Of a DNA stretch of 64,000 bases, positions 22,049 to 33,275 are shown piece by piece. This DNA comes from Forficula auricularia (lineage: Eukaryota; Arthropoda; Insecta; Dermaptera; Forficulidae). Location: contig JALMQS010000085.1 in assembly GCA_024734495.1 (NCBI GenBank), positions 26,907,766 through 26,971,765 of the forward strand, in the 5' to 3' direction. Numbering within the stretch: position 1 is the first letter of the stretch; each line of letters starts with the position of its first letter. The notes under the pieces were generated by a model, which was not told the DNA's origin, ran no database searches, and was given only the letters and a program-made list of their open reading frames with translations. The position numbers and the translations under genes were made by a program.

Positions 22049-22843
22049 TTGGTTATTATATAAATAATGGATATTTATTTATTTCAGATTGTTCGAGTTC
22101 AGTGTACAAGTTTATTTATTATTATATGATTTTTTGAAGAAAATGTTTGTTCAATTTTTTATCTTGCTGGACCACAAAACCATTAATAGCTATTTTGTGG
22201 TCATTATGTGTAGAGAATGGATTACATTCATTTCTTTCTGAACAGAAAATTAAAAAAGAAATAAGATATTTGTGTGTTTATATTTATTTACATCAAGCAG
22301 AAGGTACACTCTTTGATTTCTTCTAATAATAATTCAACAATGATTTTATTTTCTTAAAAGATAAACATTTTAAATTTAAATCAAATCATTAAAATATGAA
22401 CATTCAAATAGAGTAAAAAATAAAGTATTAGTCTTAAAAAATAATTAAATAAAGGTTTCAAGAAAAATAATAAATCATGAAAAGTTAATTTTTAAAATGA
22501 GTGATCTCTCTACCCAATCAAAACTTCGGATGGGATTTTAATAACAGATTAAAGTTTTTTTTTATTATTATTGTTTTAAGTTGAATATAATGTAGTATAA
22601 GTTTGGACACGATTAAAGTGGATGAATTAAGCTAATAAGTAGACATTTATTTGAAATCAGTCCAACATTTATGAGGCTGTTTTATGGGTGCTGCAAAAAT
22701 ATTAATGTTAAACGGCCACACAAATAGAAATACAATTAGAGAAAAAACATTTTAAAAACTAGGACAGATTTATCCGAATTCATTTTCAAAGTGCTAGTGA
22801 GATTTGAACTTAATTGTTAATCTCCAAAAAATCTGAGAATTTC
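22049..22843. other. 3' flank of the zinc-finger cluster, with poly(A) block
   Basis: Minus-strand CTTGATGTAAATAAATATAA contains AATAAA at 22283-22288, the same block as 3' of the 11.8 kb gene. Nothing else is recognisable. Confidence 0.45.
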
Positions 22844-23262
22844 TCAAGGGTTTTTAAAATGAATTTTTAAATGTTTTATGAAATGTGGCCTTTGTGTAAA
22901 GGCATTTGTGCAATGAGTACACTTAAAAGGCCTCTCCCCTGTATGTATCCTTAAATGTCTTGTGAGATGACCTTTAATTGTGAAGCATTTTTCACAGGCA
23001 AAGGGACAACCGGAATGTACCCTTAAATGGTAAATGAGATTAGCTTTATCTGGTAAGAGTTTTTCACAGTGATCACAGGCAAAGGTCCCCTCCCCTGCAT
23101 GTGTTGTTAAATGTCTTGTGAGATGAGTTTTTTGTAGGAAGCGTTTTCCACACTGACCACAGCCAAAGGGCTTCTCTCTGGTATGTACCATCAAATGTTG
23201 TTTGAGATTTGATTTTGATGAAAATTTCTATTGACATATTGTACAATCTAATAACTTCTGAA
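22844..23262 (-). pseudogene. Zinc-finger array exon, tandem copy B, with in-frame stop
   Basis: An acceptor-like TCATTCAG precedes 23262. Reading in the phase of copy A gives LDCTICQ, a TAG in place of lysine (near 23218-23220), then KFSSKSNLKQHLMVH, then five finger positions to the stop at 22844. One finger lacks its normal Phe (CDHCEKLLPDK) and one is shortened by a deletion (CEKCFTIK). The last finger (CTHCTNAFTQRPHFIKHLKIH) is intact. The open stretch from the internal ATG at 23194 encodes 116 residues. It is decayed relative to copy A. Confidence 0.75.
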
Positions 23263-23326
23263 CTGAATGAATTAGAAAATGTTAAATTATTTTCCAGAAT
23301 GGATTTCAGTAGATATTAAGGAATAT

Positions 23327-23935
23327 ATTTATATTCATTTAATATTTTAATATGTATCCTTAAATGTTTTGTGAGTTTAGATTTAATTGTGAAGCGTTTT
23401 GCACAGTGATCACAGGCAAAAGGCTATTCCTTGGAATGTATCTTTAAATGTCTTGTGAGATTAGAATTAATTGTGAAGCGTTTTGCACATTGATCACAGG
23501 CAAAAGGCTTTTCACCGGAATGTACCCTTAAATGGTAAATAAGATGAGTTTTTCGTGAGAAGCGTTGTTTACACTGATCACATCCAAAGGGCTTCTTTCC
23601 GGAATGTACCCTTAAATGGTAATTGAATTCAGATTTTTGAGAGAAACTTTTTTCACATTGATCACAGGCAAAAGGCTTTTCCTCGGAATGTATCGTTAAA
23701 TGTCTCGTGAGATTAGATTTAATTGTGAAGCGTTTTGCACAGTGATCACAGGCAAAGGGCTTTTCACCGGAATGTACCCTTAAATGGTAAATGAGATGCG
23801 ATTTTTGGGAGAAGCGTTGTTTACAGTGATCACATCCAAAGGGCCTCTCGTCGGTATGTACCAGCAAATGTTTATTGAGCAGTGATTTTCTAGGAAATTT
23901 CTTTGTACATTTTGTACAATCGAAGAATTTCTGAC
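23327..23935 (-). pseudogene. Zinc-finger array exon, tandem copy A, with in-frame stop before the last finger
   Basis: The acceptor TTCTAATTCATTTAG ends at 23936 and the frame opens immediately: QKFFDCTKCTKKFPRKSLL, then five C2H2 fingers at 28-residue spacing to HSKE, then TAG at 23424-23426 where AAG (Lys) is expected. Past the stop, one more complete finger follows in the same frame (PFACDHCAKRFTIKSKLTKH) with a natural stop near 23335. So the array had seven fingers. If TAG is a true stop, the protein loses only the last one and may still be functional. The exon needs one base from the previous exon (phase 1). Copy B is a tandem duplicate that includes about 65 bases of upstream intron. 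Confidence 0.75.
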
Positions 23936-24010
23936 CTAAATGAATTAGAAAATGTTAAATTAAATTATATTCCTGAATGCATTTCCGTGGATATTAAGGA
24001 TTAAATTTAC

Positions 24011-24134
24011 CTTTATTCATTATTTTAAAATTCAATTGCTTTTTAAAGTTAGTGGATATATTCGTATTAATGCATTTCTAGAAATTCTTCGCTAATAAAC
24101 ATCATTTTACAATTGCAGCACAGATGAAGTGGCC
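24011..24134 (-). pseudogene. Finger-like exon upstream of array copy A
   Basis: After TTTATTTCAG the sequence encodes PLHLCCNCKMMFISEEFLEM, then His and a TAA. A donor-like AAAG|GTAAAT occurs at 24010. It is the paralogue of exon 1637-1722 and enters in the same phase. The stop and the phase at the donor mean it cannot be joined cleanly to array copy A as it stands. Confidence 0.5.
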
Positions 24135-24304
24135 CTGAAATAAAACACAAATTAGTTTAAATTATAAACCTAGCCTTATATTCTAGAATTCTAATTTAAG
24201 ATTGATGATTTAACAGGCTAAAGGTAATTTGACATGAATTTGAGAGAAAAAATAAATTTCTAGTGATCAATAGTTAATCTTGTAAGAATAGTAATATTAT
24301 AGTA

Positions 24305-25342
24305 TAGAGGTGACCACAACGTGGCTCGCGAGCCGCTATGTGGCTCTTCAGTCAATCTCGTGCGGCTCTTGAACCCTCTTGTATAATACTGATTTTAAAA
24401 GGTACAGTCTGTGGCATAAAGATCTACCGATATTTTGAATAGGTATAAAAAATGAAAAATTTTTACTAGAAAAAACTGAATATATTTTTTAAAAGAACAT
24501 AAAATACATTTTTTTAAAATGTATTTTAAACATTATCAGACAAAAAGGGGGGGGGTCAAAAATGAAAATTCTAGCCCTTTCGACCAAACTATGTATACAA
24601 AATTTGTTTAGTTTTTGCATTTCTAGTCTTCTGGGGATCCACAGAATATGTATCCAAAATTTGATTGAGTTTGGTCAAAATGCGGCTAGAATTTTTTTTT
24701 GACCCTCACCCCTTTTTTTGTATGATAATGTTTAAAATACATTAAAAAAATTACATTTATTTTTTTTTATTTTAAGGGCGACATCGTCTGCCAGGGCCAT
24801 TAGCGATTTCATTTATTTTATTTTCAAAAATATATTTAGTTTTTTTCTAGTTAAATTTTTTTCATTTTTTTATATCTCTTCAAAATGTGGTAGATCTTTA
24901 TGTATAATAATTAAATTAAAAAAATAATAATACAAAAATTAAATTAATTTGTAATTTGTGATGTTATAAGTAGATGCAACGAGAGCCGGGTTGGCTCAGT
25001 CCGTTCTCGCATTGGCCTCGCTTCGGCGTCGATCGATTATGACGATGTTGAAGTGGGAGGCCGGGGTTCGATCCTAGCTGGCAAATAAAAATTTCTACCG
25101 GCTGAAAACTCGGCTCCCTCACTAACCCTACTAACACTTTATAGTACTTATGTGCTGTCTAAATGGGCTTTTTGTTCCCAGTGACATTAAATAAAAAAAA
25201 AAAGTAAGTAGAGCAAAAAAATAAATGTTACTTCATTTATATTTTATAAAATAAAAAATGTGTCTTTTTTTTAAATAAAACAATGTGGCTCACTTTGAAA
25301 CAGTTTTATAAATTTGCAGGCTCCCTGTTATAGAAGGTAATT
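24305..25342. mobile_element. hAT-like non-autonomous element with nested fold-back and SINE
   Basis: The left end TAGAGGTGACCACAACGTGG matches the left end of 40436-41475, and the right interior (AATGTGGCTC.CTTTGAAACA) matches its right side. Both ends abut TTATAGTA (24297-24304 and 25343-25350). Between them lie a fold-back of about 500 bases (24400-24910) whose centre is a family D core, and a SINE (24975-25204). Confidence 0.75.
24975..25204 (+). mobile_element. tRNA-derived SINE family 2, full length
   Basis: The head TTGGCTCAGTCCGTTCTCGC and a B box in GGGGTTCGATCC are followed by a body shared with 14738-14915 and an A-rich tail. TAAGTAGA flanks it (24967-24974 and 25205-25212). The uninterrupted target is visible at 41318-41335. 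Confidence 0.85.
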
Positions 25343-25350
25343 TTATAGTA

Positions 25351-25642
25351 TAATAATATAATATAAATATAATTTTTATTAATATTTATATTAATATGTC
25401 CCCGCTATCTAAAATGTCCGTCCGCTTTAACCTCGACCAAAGTCCACCTATGAATTATTTATTATTATTATTATTCATTATTTCTTACACAGAAATATAT
25501 AAATTCAGATATTATTATTACTTAATATCTGACAAAAATTACCACCAGCGAATCAAATGTAGCAAACTCATGATTTATTAGGAAAAAATACGTTTGTGGG
25601 ATTTAAAACTCGATTTTTAATCAATTAAATTGCCTAACTTTA

Positions 25643-25680
<38 letters not shown>

Positions 25681-25904
25681 ATATTTGTAATGATCTATTA
25701 GTCGAATTTAAAATTAAAAAACCAATTAATAATTAAAAGGAAATTGAATAAAAATGTAAATATACATTTTTATCGAGACATACCACATGTGAACAATTAT
25801 TTCAATTAACAAAAAAGCCATCAAAAACAACTTAGCCGAAGATGAGACCCAGATAGATCGAATCGCCAACACAAAAACCTCCTAAGCCGTGAATTCAATG
25901 GCGG
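25351..25904. repeat. AT-rich with (AT)n microsatellite; block shared with 59593-59690
   Basis: (AT)n runs at 25645-25676. The block TTCTTACACAGAAATATATA through AATATCTGACAAAAAT (25482-25545) recurs at 59600-59665. Confidence 0.7.
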
Positions 25905-27145
25905 ATCCAGGAATTTTTTATGGGGGGGGGGGGGGGGGGCGAAATTAAAAAAAATTCTCATCGCTATAAAAAAATATAACAATATTTTTATTTTAGTACG
26001 AAAATTCAATTAATTAATTAATGTTGGGGGGGGGGGGGTCATGTACCGGCACCCCCGCCCCCCAGAAATTTTTGAAATTTTGGACTTCAAAAGTAGTTTT
26101 TAGAGGCGATTTTGACCCTCTGTAAAATTAAAAACATACAAAAAGAGCGCATGAAGAAGGGGAAAATATACAGAGTTACCTATTAAATGTGTATATTATA
26201 ATATACTTGGGCTATAGTTCGCTAATTGAGTTTTTTATATTTATATACTAAGTTTATAATGAAATTACTCATGTACCTATATATTCGAATGATTGTTTGC
26301 ATGGTGGTTAATAAATTGGTTGAGACTATACTAATAGTCTAGGCAAATTACGATTTTAACAGGAAATAATTCCCGGTATAGATTTTATTGCTGGAATACT
26401 TTTATTGGTACTCCAATATTACTACCCCAAGTTTTCTACCAAATCTGTGTTGTGGAAATTTTTCTACGCGCCTCAAAATGAGAAAATTTCGGAGTTTTTT
26501 CAGTTTTTTTTTTGAATAACTCTAAAACGGCTTATCAAATCAAAAAATATCCATTAGATAAATTAAAGCTTTTTAAATTAAGCGTCAAATACTAAAAATT
26601 TCATTTATTTAGGTTAAGTAGAACCGGTACCAGCGCTTGTCAAAAAACAGCCCCGGAATCACTTTTGAATATCCCCATTTTGACCAGGTTTTCGACAAAG
26701 AACACTCTATACATTTTTAAACTAGATTAAATTTGCTACAATTGAAACAAAGTTTCATCTTAATTGGATAATGGTAACTCGTGCCGCAATGAGGTTGAAT
26801 TTTGCAGTTTTTTGCACAATATCGCAGTTTTTCCTTTATAAAATGAAAACCAGTCATCCTAGAAACTTGATTTTTGTCTCATTCTCTAGTAAATTTTGTT
26901 GACTTGAACGTTTACTTGGACCACTTTTTTGATAAAACTCTTATATTTGTAGATATTCAGATTTGATAAGCCGTTTTAGAGTTATCAATTAACACTGAGA
27001 AAACTCCGAAATTTTCTCATTTTGTAGGCGCATAGAAATATTTCCACAACACAGATTTGGGGGAAAACTTAGGGTAGTAATATTAAAGTACCAATAAAGG
27101 TATTTCAGCAATAATTAGCTGGAATCACTTCCTGTTTATGCCATT
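25905..27145. repeat. Fold-back family C, copy 1
   Basis: It starts GGCGGATCCAGGAATTTTT followed by a G-run of about 18. Arms 26345-26570 and 26945-27145 are inverted copies: AAATTTTTCTACGCGCCTC and GGCGCATAGAAATATTTCC. The reverse-oriented relative is 33470-34650, and 41870-42290 repeats its left part. Confidence 0.75.
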
Positions 27146-27401
27146 TTTCCCGTTATTTGCATGTACTATTAAATTAATGTAAAATAGATATTTTTTAAAA
27201 TTAAAAAAACTTAGTTACAACTTCTTCTAAAATGAATGCCACTATTTTATTCTATAATCTACTTATGAAAATTGTATAATATATTGTAAATAAAACTTTT
27301 GAATTGAAAAAAATCATGATATCCCAACAGCCATCGAAGGTAACAGTAAATACATATTTTGAATAAATCAAATACTAACTAGCCCAGTAGCCCAGTATAT
27401 C

Positions 27402-28490
27402 GGGGGGGGGGGGGGGGGGGGGTTCAGCTTACATTAATTGCGGGAAAATATTTTTCCTGGATCGCTTGGGGTATGCGGTCATGCGGTCTGCGACCTCGAA
27501 AGTGTGGGCGACAACTTTTGAGCCCGAAAATCTAGAGATTTTCGGACTTTTTCAGTTTTTCGCTTATAACTCGAAAAAACAGTTCATATTTTGTAAAATA
27601 AACTGCCTATAGTAAATTAAAGAGAACAAAAATTTCGAGTCGACTAAAAAAATGAAAATTAATCTCAGTCGTTCGATTTCGGCGGATATTTAAAAAACAG
27701 CCCCCGGGATCATTTTTGCATCATCCCTAAAACTCGCACTTTTTAGATTTTTTTCCGCTCTTTTGACCATGAAGGAGCACATTTTTGGCAAAGACGACTC
27801 TAGACATTTTATAAACTAAATCGAATTTGCTACAATTAAAACAAAGTTTCATCTTAATTCGATAATGCTTACCCGTGCCGCAAATGTGGTTGATGTTTTG
27901 AAAAAATGCGATTTTTTGCAAAAAATCGTAGTTTTTCCTTCACAAAATGAAAACCACTTATCTTAGAAACTTGATTCCTATCTCATTCTGTAGAAAATTT
28001 TGTTGACTTGAACGTTTACTTGGACCACTTTTTTGATAAAACTTAGATTTATAGACATCCTACATTTTCCGGACAGGATATGATCCGAATCCTCAAAAGC
28101 GTCAGAGTGGTCTTTGTCGAAAACGTGCTCCTTCATGGTCAAAATGAGAAAAAAATCGAAAAAAGTGCGAGTTTTTGGGATAGGTATTCAAAAGTGATCC
28201 GGGGCTGTCGGATCACCATATAAAAATCAAACTACTGGACCAATTTTTCCATTTTTTTAATCGCCGCGATATGTTGTCCTCTTTAATTTACTATAGGGGG
28301 GTTATTTACAAAATATGGACCGTTTTCGAGTTATAAGCAAAAACCTGGAAAAAGTCCGAAAATTTCGAGGTTTTACGGAACCAAAAGTTGTCCCCCACAC
28401 TTTTGAGGTCGCGAACTTCGATTTGGCATACCCACACCATACCAAGGGATCCTAGAAAAAAATCTTTTCCCTCAATTAATGTAAGCTGAA
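27402..28490. repeat. Fold-back family C-like palindrome, about 1 kb
   Basis: A G20 run at 27402-27422 is followed by arms CAGCTTACATTAATTG (27425) and CAATTAATGTAAGCTGAACC (28475). The inner arms also match (TTTTCGGACTTTTTCAG and CTGGAAAAAGTCCGAAAA). Frames inside are repeat translations. Confidence 0.75.
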
Positions 28491-28958
28491 CCACAACGAG
28501 GTAAAGACAATTAATAATAACAGAAAATTATTTTCGATCTTTGGGGTCTGCGATCGATTGGGAGGCGCTGGAATAATTAATTGTTTAATTAATGAATCAA
28601 GGCCTACGCTGCGAAAAATGAAGGAGGAGAGGATTAAAAAAGAAATTCCATAATTCATATAGACAAAAGGTATTAGTTTGGGTTCTGGGGATCAGTAGCT
28701 TAGTGGATATAGGAGGTAAACCTCTTATGACAAAGCATTGCAGTACATATGCAAAGATCCCGGGTTCGAGCCCCGGCTGATCCTTTTGTCTGTAATAAAA
28801 ATAATCTTTTCTTCGTTCCCTAAATTTGAATTTGTTATTAATTGTCTTTACACGGCTCTCGTTGTGGTCGCGCCCCAGGTGAAGAGAAAATTATTTTCGA
28901 TCTTTGGGGTCTGCGATCGATTGGGGAGGCGCTGGAATAATTAATTGTTTAATTAAAA
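28491..28958. repeat. Direct repeat pair flanking a tRNA-like insert
   Basis: A block of about 75 bases at 28523-28591 (AAAATTATTTTCGATCTTTG through AATAATTAATTGTTTAATTAA) is repeated at 28886-28954. The interval holds a tRNA-like sequence and an inverted fragment of the left flank (GTTATTAATTGTCTTTACAC). Confidence 0.75.
28689..28783 (+). tRNA. tRNA-like sequence, probably a pseudogene or SINE head
   Basis: Acceptor strands GGATCAG (28689-28695) and CTGATCC (28777-28783) pair over seven bases. The T arm CCGGGTTCGAGCCCCGG is canonical and the D region reads TAGCTTAGTGGATA. The middle is over-long (95 bases total) with a GAGGTAAACCTC hairpin and no clear anticodon loop, so it may carry an intron-like insertion. 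No poly-A follows immediately. Confidence 0.4.
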
Positions 28959-29112
28959 ATAACGTTTAGGGAAAGCGGTGTTTGTTTATAGTGAAACATA
29001 TTAAACACAGAGATGAATAAAAAATCTCCAAAATACAATTTAAATTTTTTTTTAATTTTATTTCCTTTTTGTGAAACACCACTATATCCGTCAAATAATA
29101 CCTGTGTATTAA

Positions 29113-29880
29113 ATCTACTCTTATTAAACGAGCAAAAATTGTATATTTGTTTGTATCTTGATTCTATTTTGAAAACGGCTCTACCGATTTTGATGAAATT
29201 CACGGCTTAGGTGGTTTTTGAGGTGACAATTCGATCTGCCACGGTCTCATCTTCGACAAAATTGTTTTTGATGGGTTTTATCGTAATCAAATTAATTATT
29301 CTCAGGTAGAAAATTCCATTCTTAAGGTTTTAAAAAAGGTTTTCCTTTTACTATTGTACCCAGACAGACAATGGGTTGGGTTAATTATTCTCAAAGGCCT
29401 TGAAGAACTATTGTGATTGTGGTGTGTTGTTGTCAAGCATCAACTAAAATCCCGAACAAAGCTCGGTCTTCCAGGTATATATATATAAGTATTTGTATTT
29501 ATTTATAGTATTTGTATTTATTTTAAAAAAACTGCTCTAACGATTTTGATGAAACAAACTCTATTAACAAGTTTTGAGGATGAGAAAGCGATCTTGATGC
29601 GGGAGCGGGGGTGGATGTGGTGGATGTGGGGGTGCAGAAGGTGGGGCGCAGTGGTGGGGGATCCGGGGTAGTGCGAGGTTTCGGGGGTGAGGTCGAGCAG
29701 GGTGGAGGTGGGGGGTACAGTGGTCGAATACTATAAAGATATATTTGTATTTTTTAATTTGAAAACGGCTCTCAAATAAAAATCGACCTTTTTATCAGAA
29801 TTTTAAATTAAAAATAATATTAAAATACAGATTTTAACTGAAGGAAGAAGTTACCGAGCATCGCTCGGTGCCTCCAGGTA
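29113..29880 (+). mobile_element. Two adjacent Helitron-like elements
   Basis: The first starts TCTACTCTTATTAAACGAGC as at 21242 and ends near AAAGCTCGGTCTTCCAGGTA (29473). The second runs from about 29475, with a G-rich block (29590-29720), to ACCGAGCATCGCTCGGTGCC and AGGTA (29880). The terminal hairpin ACCGAGC/GCTCGGT is clear. Confidence 0.4.
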
Positions 29881-30136
29881 CTATTAATTATAAGAGAAGG
29901 GCCATGTGTATACTAAAGTCACGTGGACGACACATCACAGATAACCTTTATTAAAAGCGCACGTGTTCTATGAGAAATTTAAAATTATTAAAATTTAAAT
30001 AAATATCTATAAAGTTTCCATATTTTGAAATGTTAAAGGGATAATAAAAACGTCTCTTTTTTTAAAAAAATTATTCTATTAAATATCTGGGCTGATTAAT
30101 ATATTTAAAATAAAAAAATCAATATATCCATATAGT
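29881..30136. other. No recognised feature
   Basis: AT-rich sequence with no gene or clear repeat boundary. Confidence 0.4.
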
Positions 30137-30860
30137 TGATTGATAAAAATAATTTTTAAGAAAAAAATAAAAACCGACTTCAAAAAATTAAATGCAACAA
30201 ATAAAATACACTAAAAGGTATAAAATAATTATTATCTTATTTAGTTACAACTAAACGACGAAATATTAACATGAAATTACTTTTTGAAGTCGGTGCCAAA
30301 CAAACTATACCTATAAGCGAGCGTACCCGCCAAACGTACTAAGTAAGATCCGTCGAGTGCGATTCATAAAAGGTATATGTTTGGCACCAACTTCAAAAAG
30401 TAATTTCATGTTAATATTTCGTCGTTTAATTGTAACTAAATAAGATAATAATTATTTTATACCTTTTAGTGTATTTTATTTGTTGCATTTAATTTTTTGA
30501 AGTCGGTTTTTATTTTTTCTTAAAAATTATTTTTATTTTTCTGATTTTAGTGATGTTATTAATAGTGATCATATCATCAGAACTTGACCAAATTAATATG
30601 ACACCCCCTATCGGATAAAAAAAGAACCATCGAAATCGGTTCATAAACAAAGAGGTTAGGTCTAAACAAACCTAATAAAAAAGGTCTAATACCTATGAAA
30701 AAAATACGAAAAAAAATGGGACCAATCGGAAGCTAGACTGGACCCAATGCAAAAAAAATTTTTAAAATCGGTTGAGAATTGGCCGAGATATGAGGTAACA
30801 TAGGCACAAAAAAAAAAAAAAAATTCAATCGAATAGAGAACCTCCTCCTTTTTTGAAGTC
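30137..30860. repeat. Fold-back with AACCGACTTCAAAA ends
   Basis: Arms 30137-30305 and 30370-30535 are near-perfect inverted copies (ACCGACTTCAAAAAATTAAA and TTTAATTTTTTGAAGTCGGT). The tail 30600-30855 again ends in TTTTTTGAAGTCGGTT. A related fragment is 45755-45880. The motif is widespread in arthropod genomes. Confidence 0.75.
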
Positions 30861-30964
30861 GGTTAAAAAATGCTTATCATTTGGGTAAGAACAAATAATA
30901 AAAATTCAACAAAAAAAAATTCTAAGAATGTAGCAATAAATCCTGAAATTTTATTATAGTTGTG

Positions 30965-31107
30965 AATTAAAGTTTAAATTTTTATTTAAATCACATAATA
31001 ATTATTTATTGAAAACAAATAATAGTATTATATTGTATTATTTATTTTCAATTATTAATTATTATTAATCATGTGTAATTTAAATAAAAATTCAAACTTT
31101 AATCATA
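30965..31107. repeat. AT-rich palindrome beside the TTAA element
   Basis: ATTAAAGTTTAAATTTTTAT is mirrored by ATAAAAATTCAAACTTTAAT. The right arm ends directly at the TTAA element. Confidence 0.7.
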
Positions 31108-31823
31108 TTAAGGTAGTTGTTTCGCGACAATACTAGCAAAAAGTTAATGCTAGAGTATAAAGAACAGACAATAAGGATTCATAGTTCATAAGCCCAAAAC
31201 TTTTTGCTGTTTATGTACCAATTCTAGCCAATACCGTGCTCGTTTGACAAATTTGGCACCATTGTAAGAGATTGAATATTTTTATATTAAAATGACAGAT
31301 AGATAGTTTAAATTTCTATAAAAATCGTTTTGTTATTTTTTTTAACAAATGTAATCAACGCCTACGTTACACCTTATGAAAATTATAATTTTAAAAAATC
31401 TAGCGCATACATCTTTTGCTGATTAAATAAATGCGCTGTTGCCAAAATGTTTTTAGTGAGAATTTTTTTTATACATTTTTCATTATTTATTCCTTATTAT
31501 CTCAGAAACTGAGTTGTAACTATGAATCAAAATTGTCTTAAAATATGTATTGGTTATTGTTTAATGTTGGTTTAGTTTTTTATAAAAATGGTAAGAACGG
31601 TTTCTTAATTATAATTAAATAATGTAAGTAAATTTTCCGATATCCCGTATAGTGCAATGCTAAAGAGCCCGAAAAACTCGATTTTTGAAATTAAATATCT
31701 CCGGAACTGTATTGTTCATAAATTTCGTTTTGCCAGCAATCGATGCAGAAGTATTTAAATAATAATATATCTAAATTTCAGAAAAATCCTAAGAAAACGC
31801 ATTTGGCGGAACAACTACCTTAA
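31108..31823. mobile_element. Complete TTAA-flanked element, 716 bp
   Basis: TTAA at 31108-31111 and 31820-31823, with ends AGGTAGTTGTTTCGCGAC and GGCGGAACAACTACC. Colinear with 5958-6670 over its whole length. Confidence 0.8.
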
Positions 31824-31917
31824 TCACAAAAATAAAAGCTTTAACAGCTTAATTACTAATAAATAATTGTGAATGTAGATAGATAATATAATATAATAAA
31901 TAAATAAATACACTTAC

Positions 31918-31990
31918 GGTTTGTAATCAGGGCTCTGGCCAAATGTTGCTCTGGAACACGTGATTGCAGTTGAGAGACACACTCAAATAC
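31918..31990 (-). CDS. Orphan internal exon, 73 bp
   Basis: The acceptor TTCTCATTTCAG and a strong donor ACC|GTAAGTG bound an open frame (VFECVSQLQSRVPEQHL, then ARALITN). It is less AT-rich than its surroundings and matches no repeat here. No partner exon was found, so it may belong to a gene with very long introns on the minus strand. Confidence 0.4.
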
Positions 31991-32132
31991 CTGAAATGAG
32001 AATTATTTGAAATAATTTAGGCCTCTACAAATGGGGATTTAGCTCAGACATACAGACAAACACAGTGTGTCTGAAACATCAGTGTAAGAAATAATATATT
32101 GGAAATAGTTTGTAAAATAAATCTAGTCAAAT

Positions 32133-32358
32133 GTAACTTATGAGGAGAATTTTCTAGGTTAGGTTCACAAAAAGGAAATATTAAAACAAATGTATGTTTT
32201 TTTGAGTTTGATTCACTCTCAGTTTTCATTTGAACTCCTGAGGATGGGCTAATAACCCGAAATATATATCGAGTGAATCAAACTCAAAAAAAAAACATAC
32301 ATTTGTTTTAATATTTCCTTTGTGAAACCTAACCTAGAAAATTCTCCTCATAAGTTAC
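32133..32358. repeat. Fold-back with hammerhead-like centre
   Basis: Arms of about 90 bases (GTAACTTATGAGGAGAATTT and AAATTCTCCTCATAAGTTAC with small differences) flank a centre carrying CTGAGGA...GAAAT. Confidence 0.85.
32234..32274 (+). ncRNA. Hammerhead-ribozyme-like motif
   Basis: ACTC, CTGAGGA (32238-32244), one extra T, stem GGG/CCC around CTAATAA, GAAAT, then GAGT (pairs with ACTC). The usual C after GAAA is replaced by T. Confidence 0.3.
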
Positions 32359-33159
32359 TTATAATGTTTCACCTAGAACCGACACCTAAATCCTTAAAAA
32401 CTAGTCAAATGTAACCAGATTATTATGTTCAATGGAAAATTAATAGAAAATAAAAATTAAAAAATGATTTGTTTCGGATTCGATCTACTAACCTCCTGAT
32501 AAACACTGGAAATCTGACCAAAAGGCGTATGAGACTTTTATAAGAAAACTAAGAAATTCCAATTAGAAAGTAAATGATGGTAGTCTAGCCAAGCAACTTA
32601 ACTACTGGACCATAGATAAAAGATATATATAAATGGGCAACCCCCCCCCCCCTATATTTTGGCACACTGTTTACAGCACCACAGGCGAACAGAATTCGCA
32701 ATTAAAATAGCGAGCGGGAAATTTATATATATATTATTACATATTGAAATTTGAAAGATAATTAAAATCTAAATAACCGGCAAGAAAAAGTGGTGTTATG
32801 TCTCATTTTTTTTTTTTTATCAAAATAGCTTCAATCTTTTTTGAGATAAAAAAAATATAAACAAAAGCACTACTTTTTACTGCACGGTTTAAATTTTTTT
32901 CTTAATTTTAAAATAGGAATAAAATTAGATAAAAATAAATAAAAAAAAATATTTTTTTAAATTTTTTTATTGTTAAATTTTATGAATCTCCCGTCGGTTC
33001 GGAAATACCTCTAGCTGAGTAGAATCCGACAAGAAACTCAACAAGAGACATATAATATAATATTTTATACTAGTACTTCCAAATAAACATACAAACAAAA
33101 TAAACCCAAATATTTTATAAAAAACAATCCAAACATATCACGAGAATTTCTCTCTTTGT
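32359..33159. other. No gene; poly-C and poly-A/T tracts
   Basis: Poly-C run at 32641-32652 and low-complexity A/T. Nothing coding. Confidence 0.4.
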
Positions 33160-33275
33160 CAATGGAATTTAATTTGATTAAAAAAAAAAGTAGTTTTGCA
33201 TATTACTAAGATAGAGCAACTTTTATTTTATATTTTTATTTTTTAAAATCAAATTAAATTACATTGACAAAGGGA
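33160..33275. repeat. Short palindrome
   Basis: GTCAATGGAATTTAATTTGATT is mirrored by AATCAAATTAAATTACATTGAC around an AT-rich loop of about 70 bases. Confidence 0.7.

Noticed and set aside
28689..28783. Functional tRNA gene
   Set aside because: Length of 95 and no proper anticodon arm; kept only as tRNA-like.
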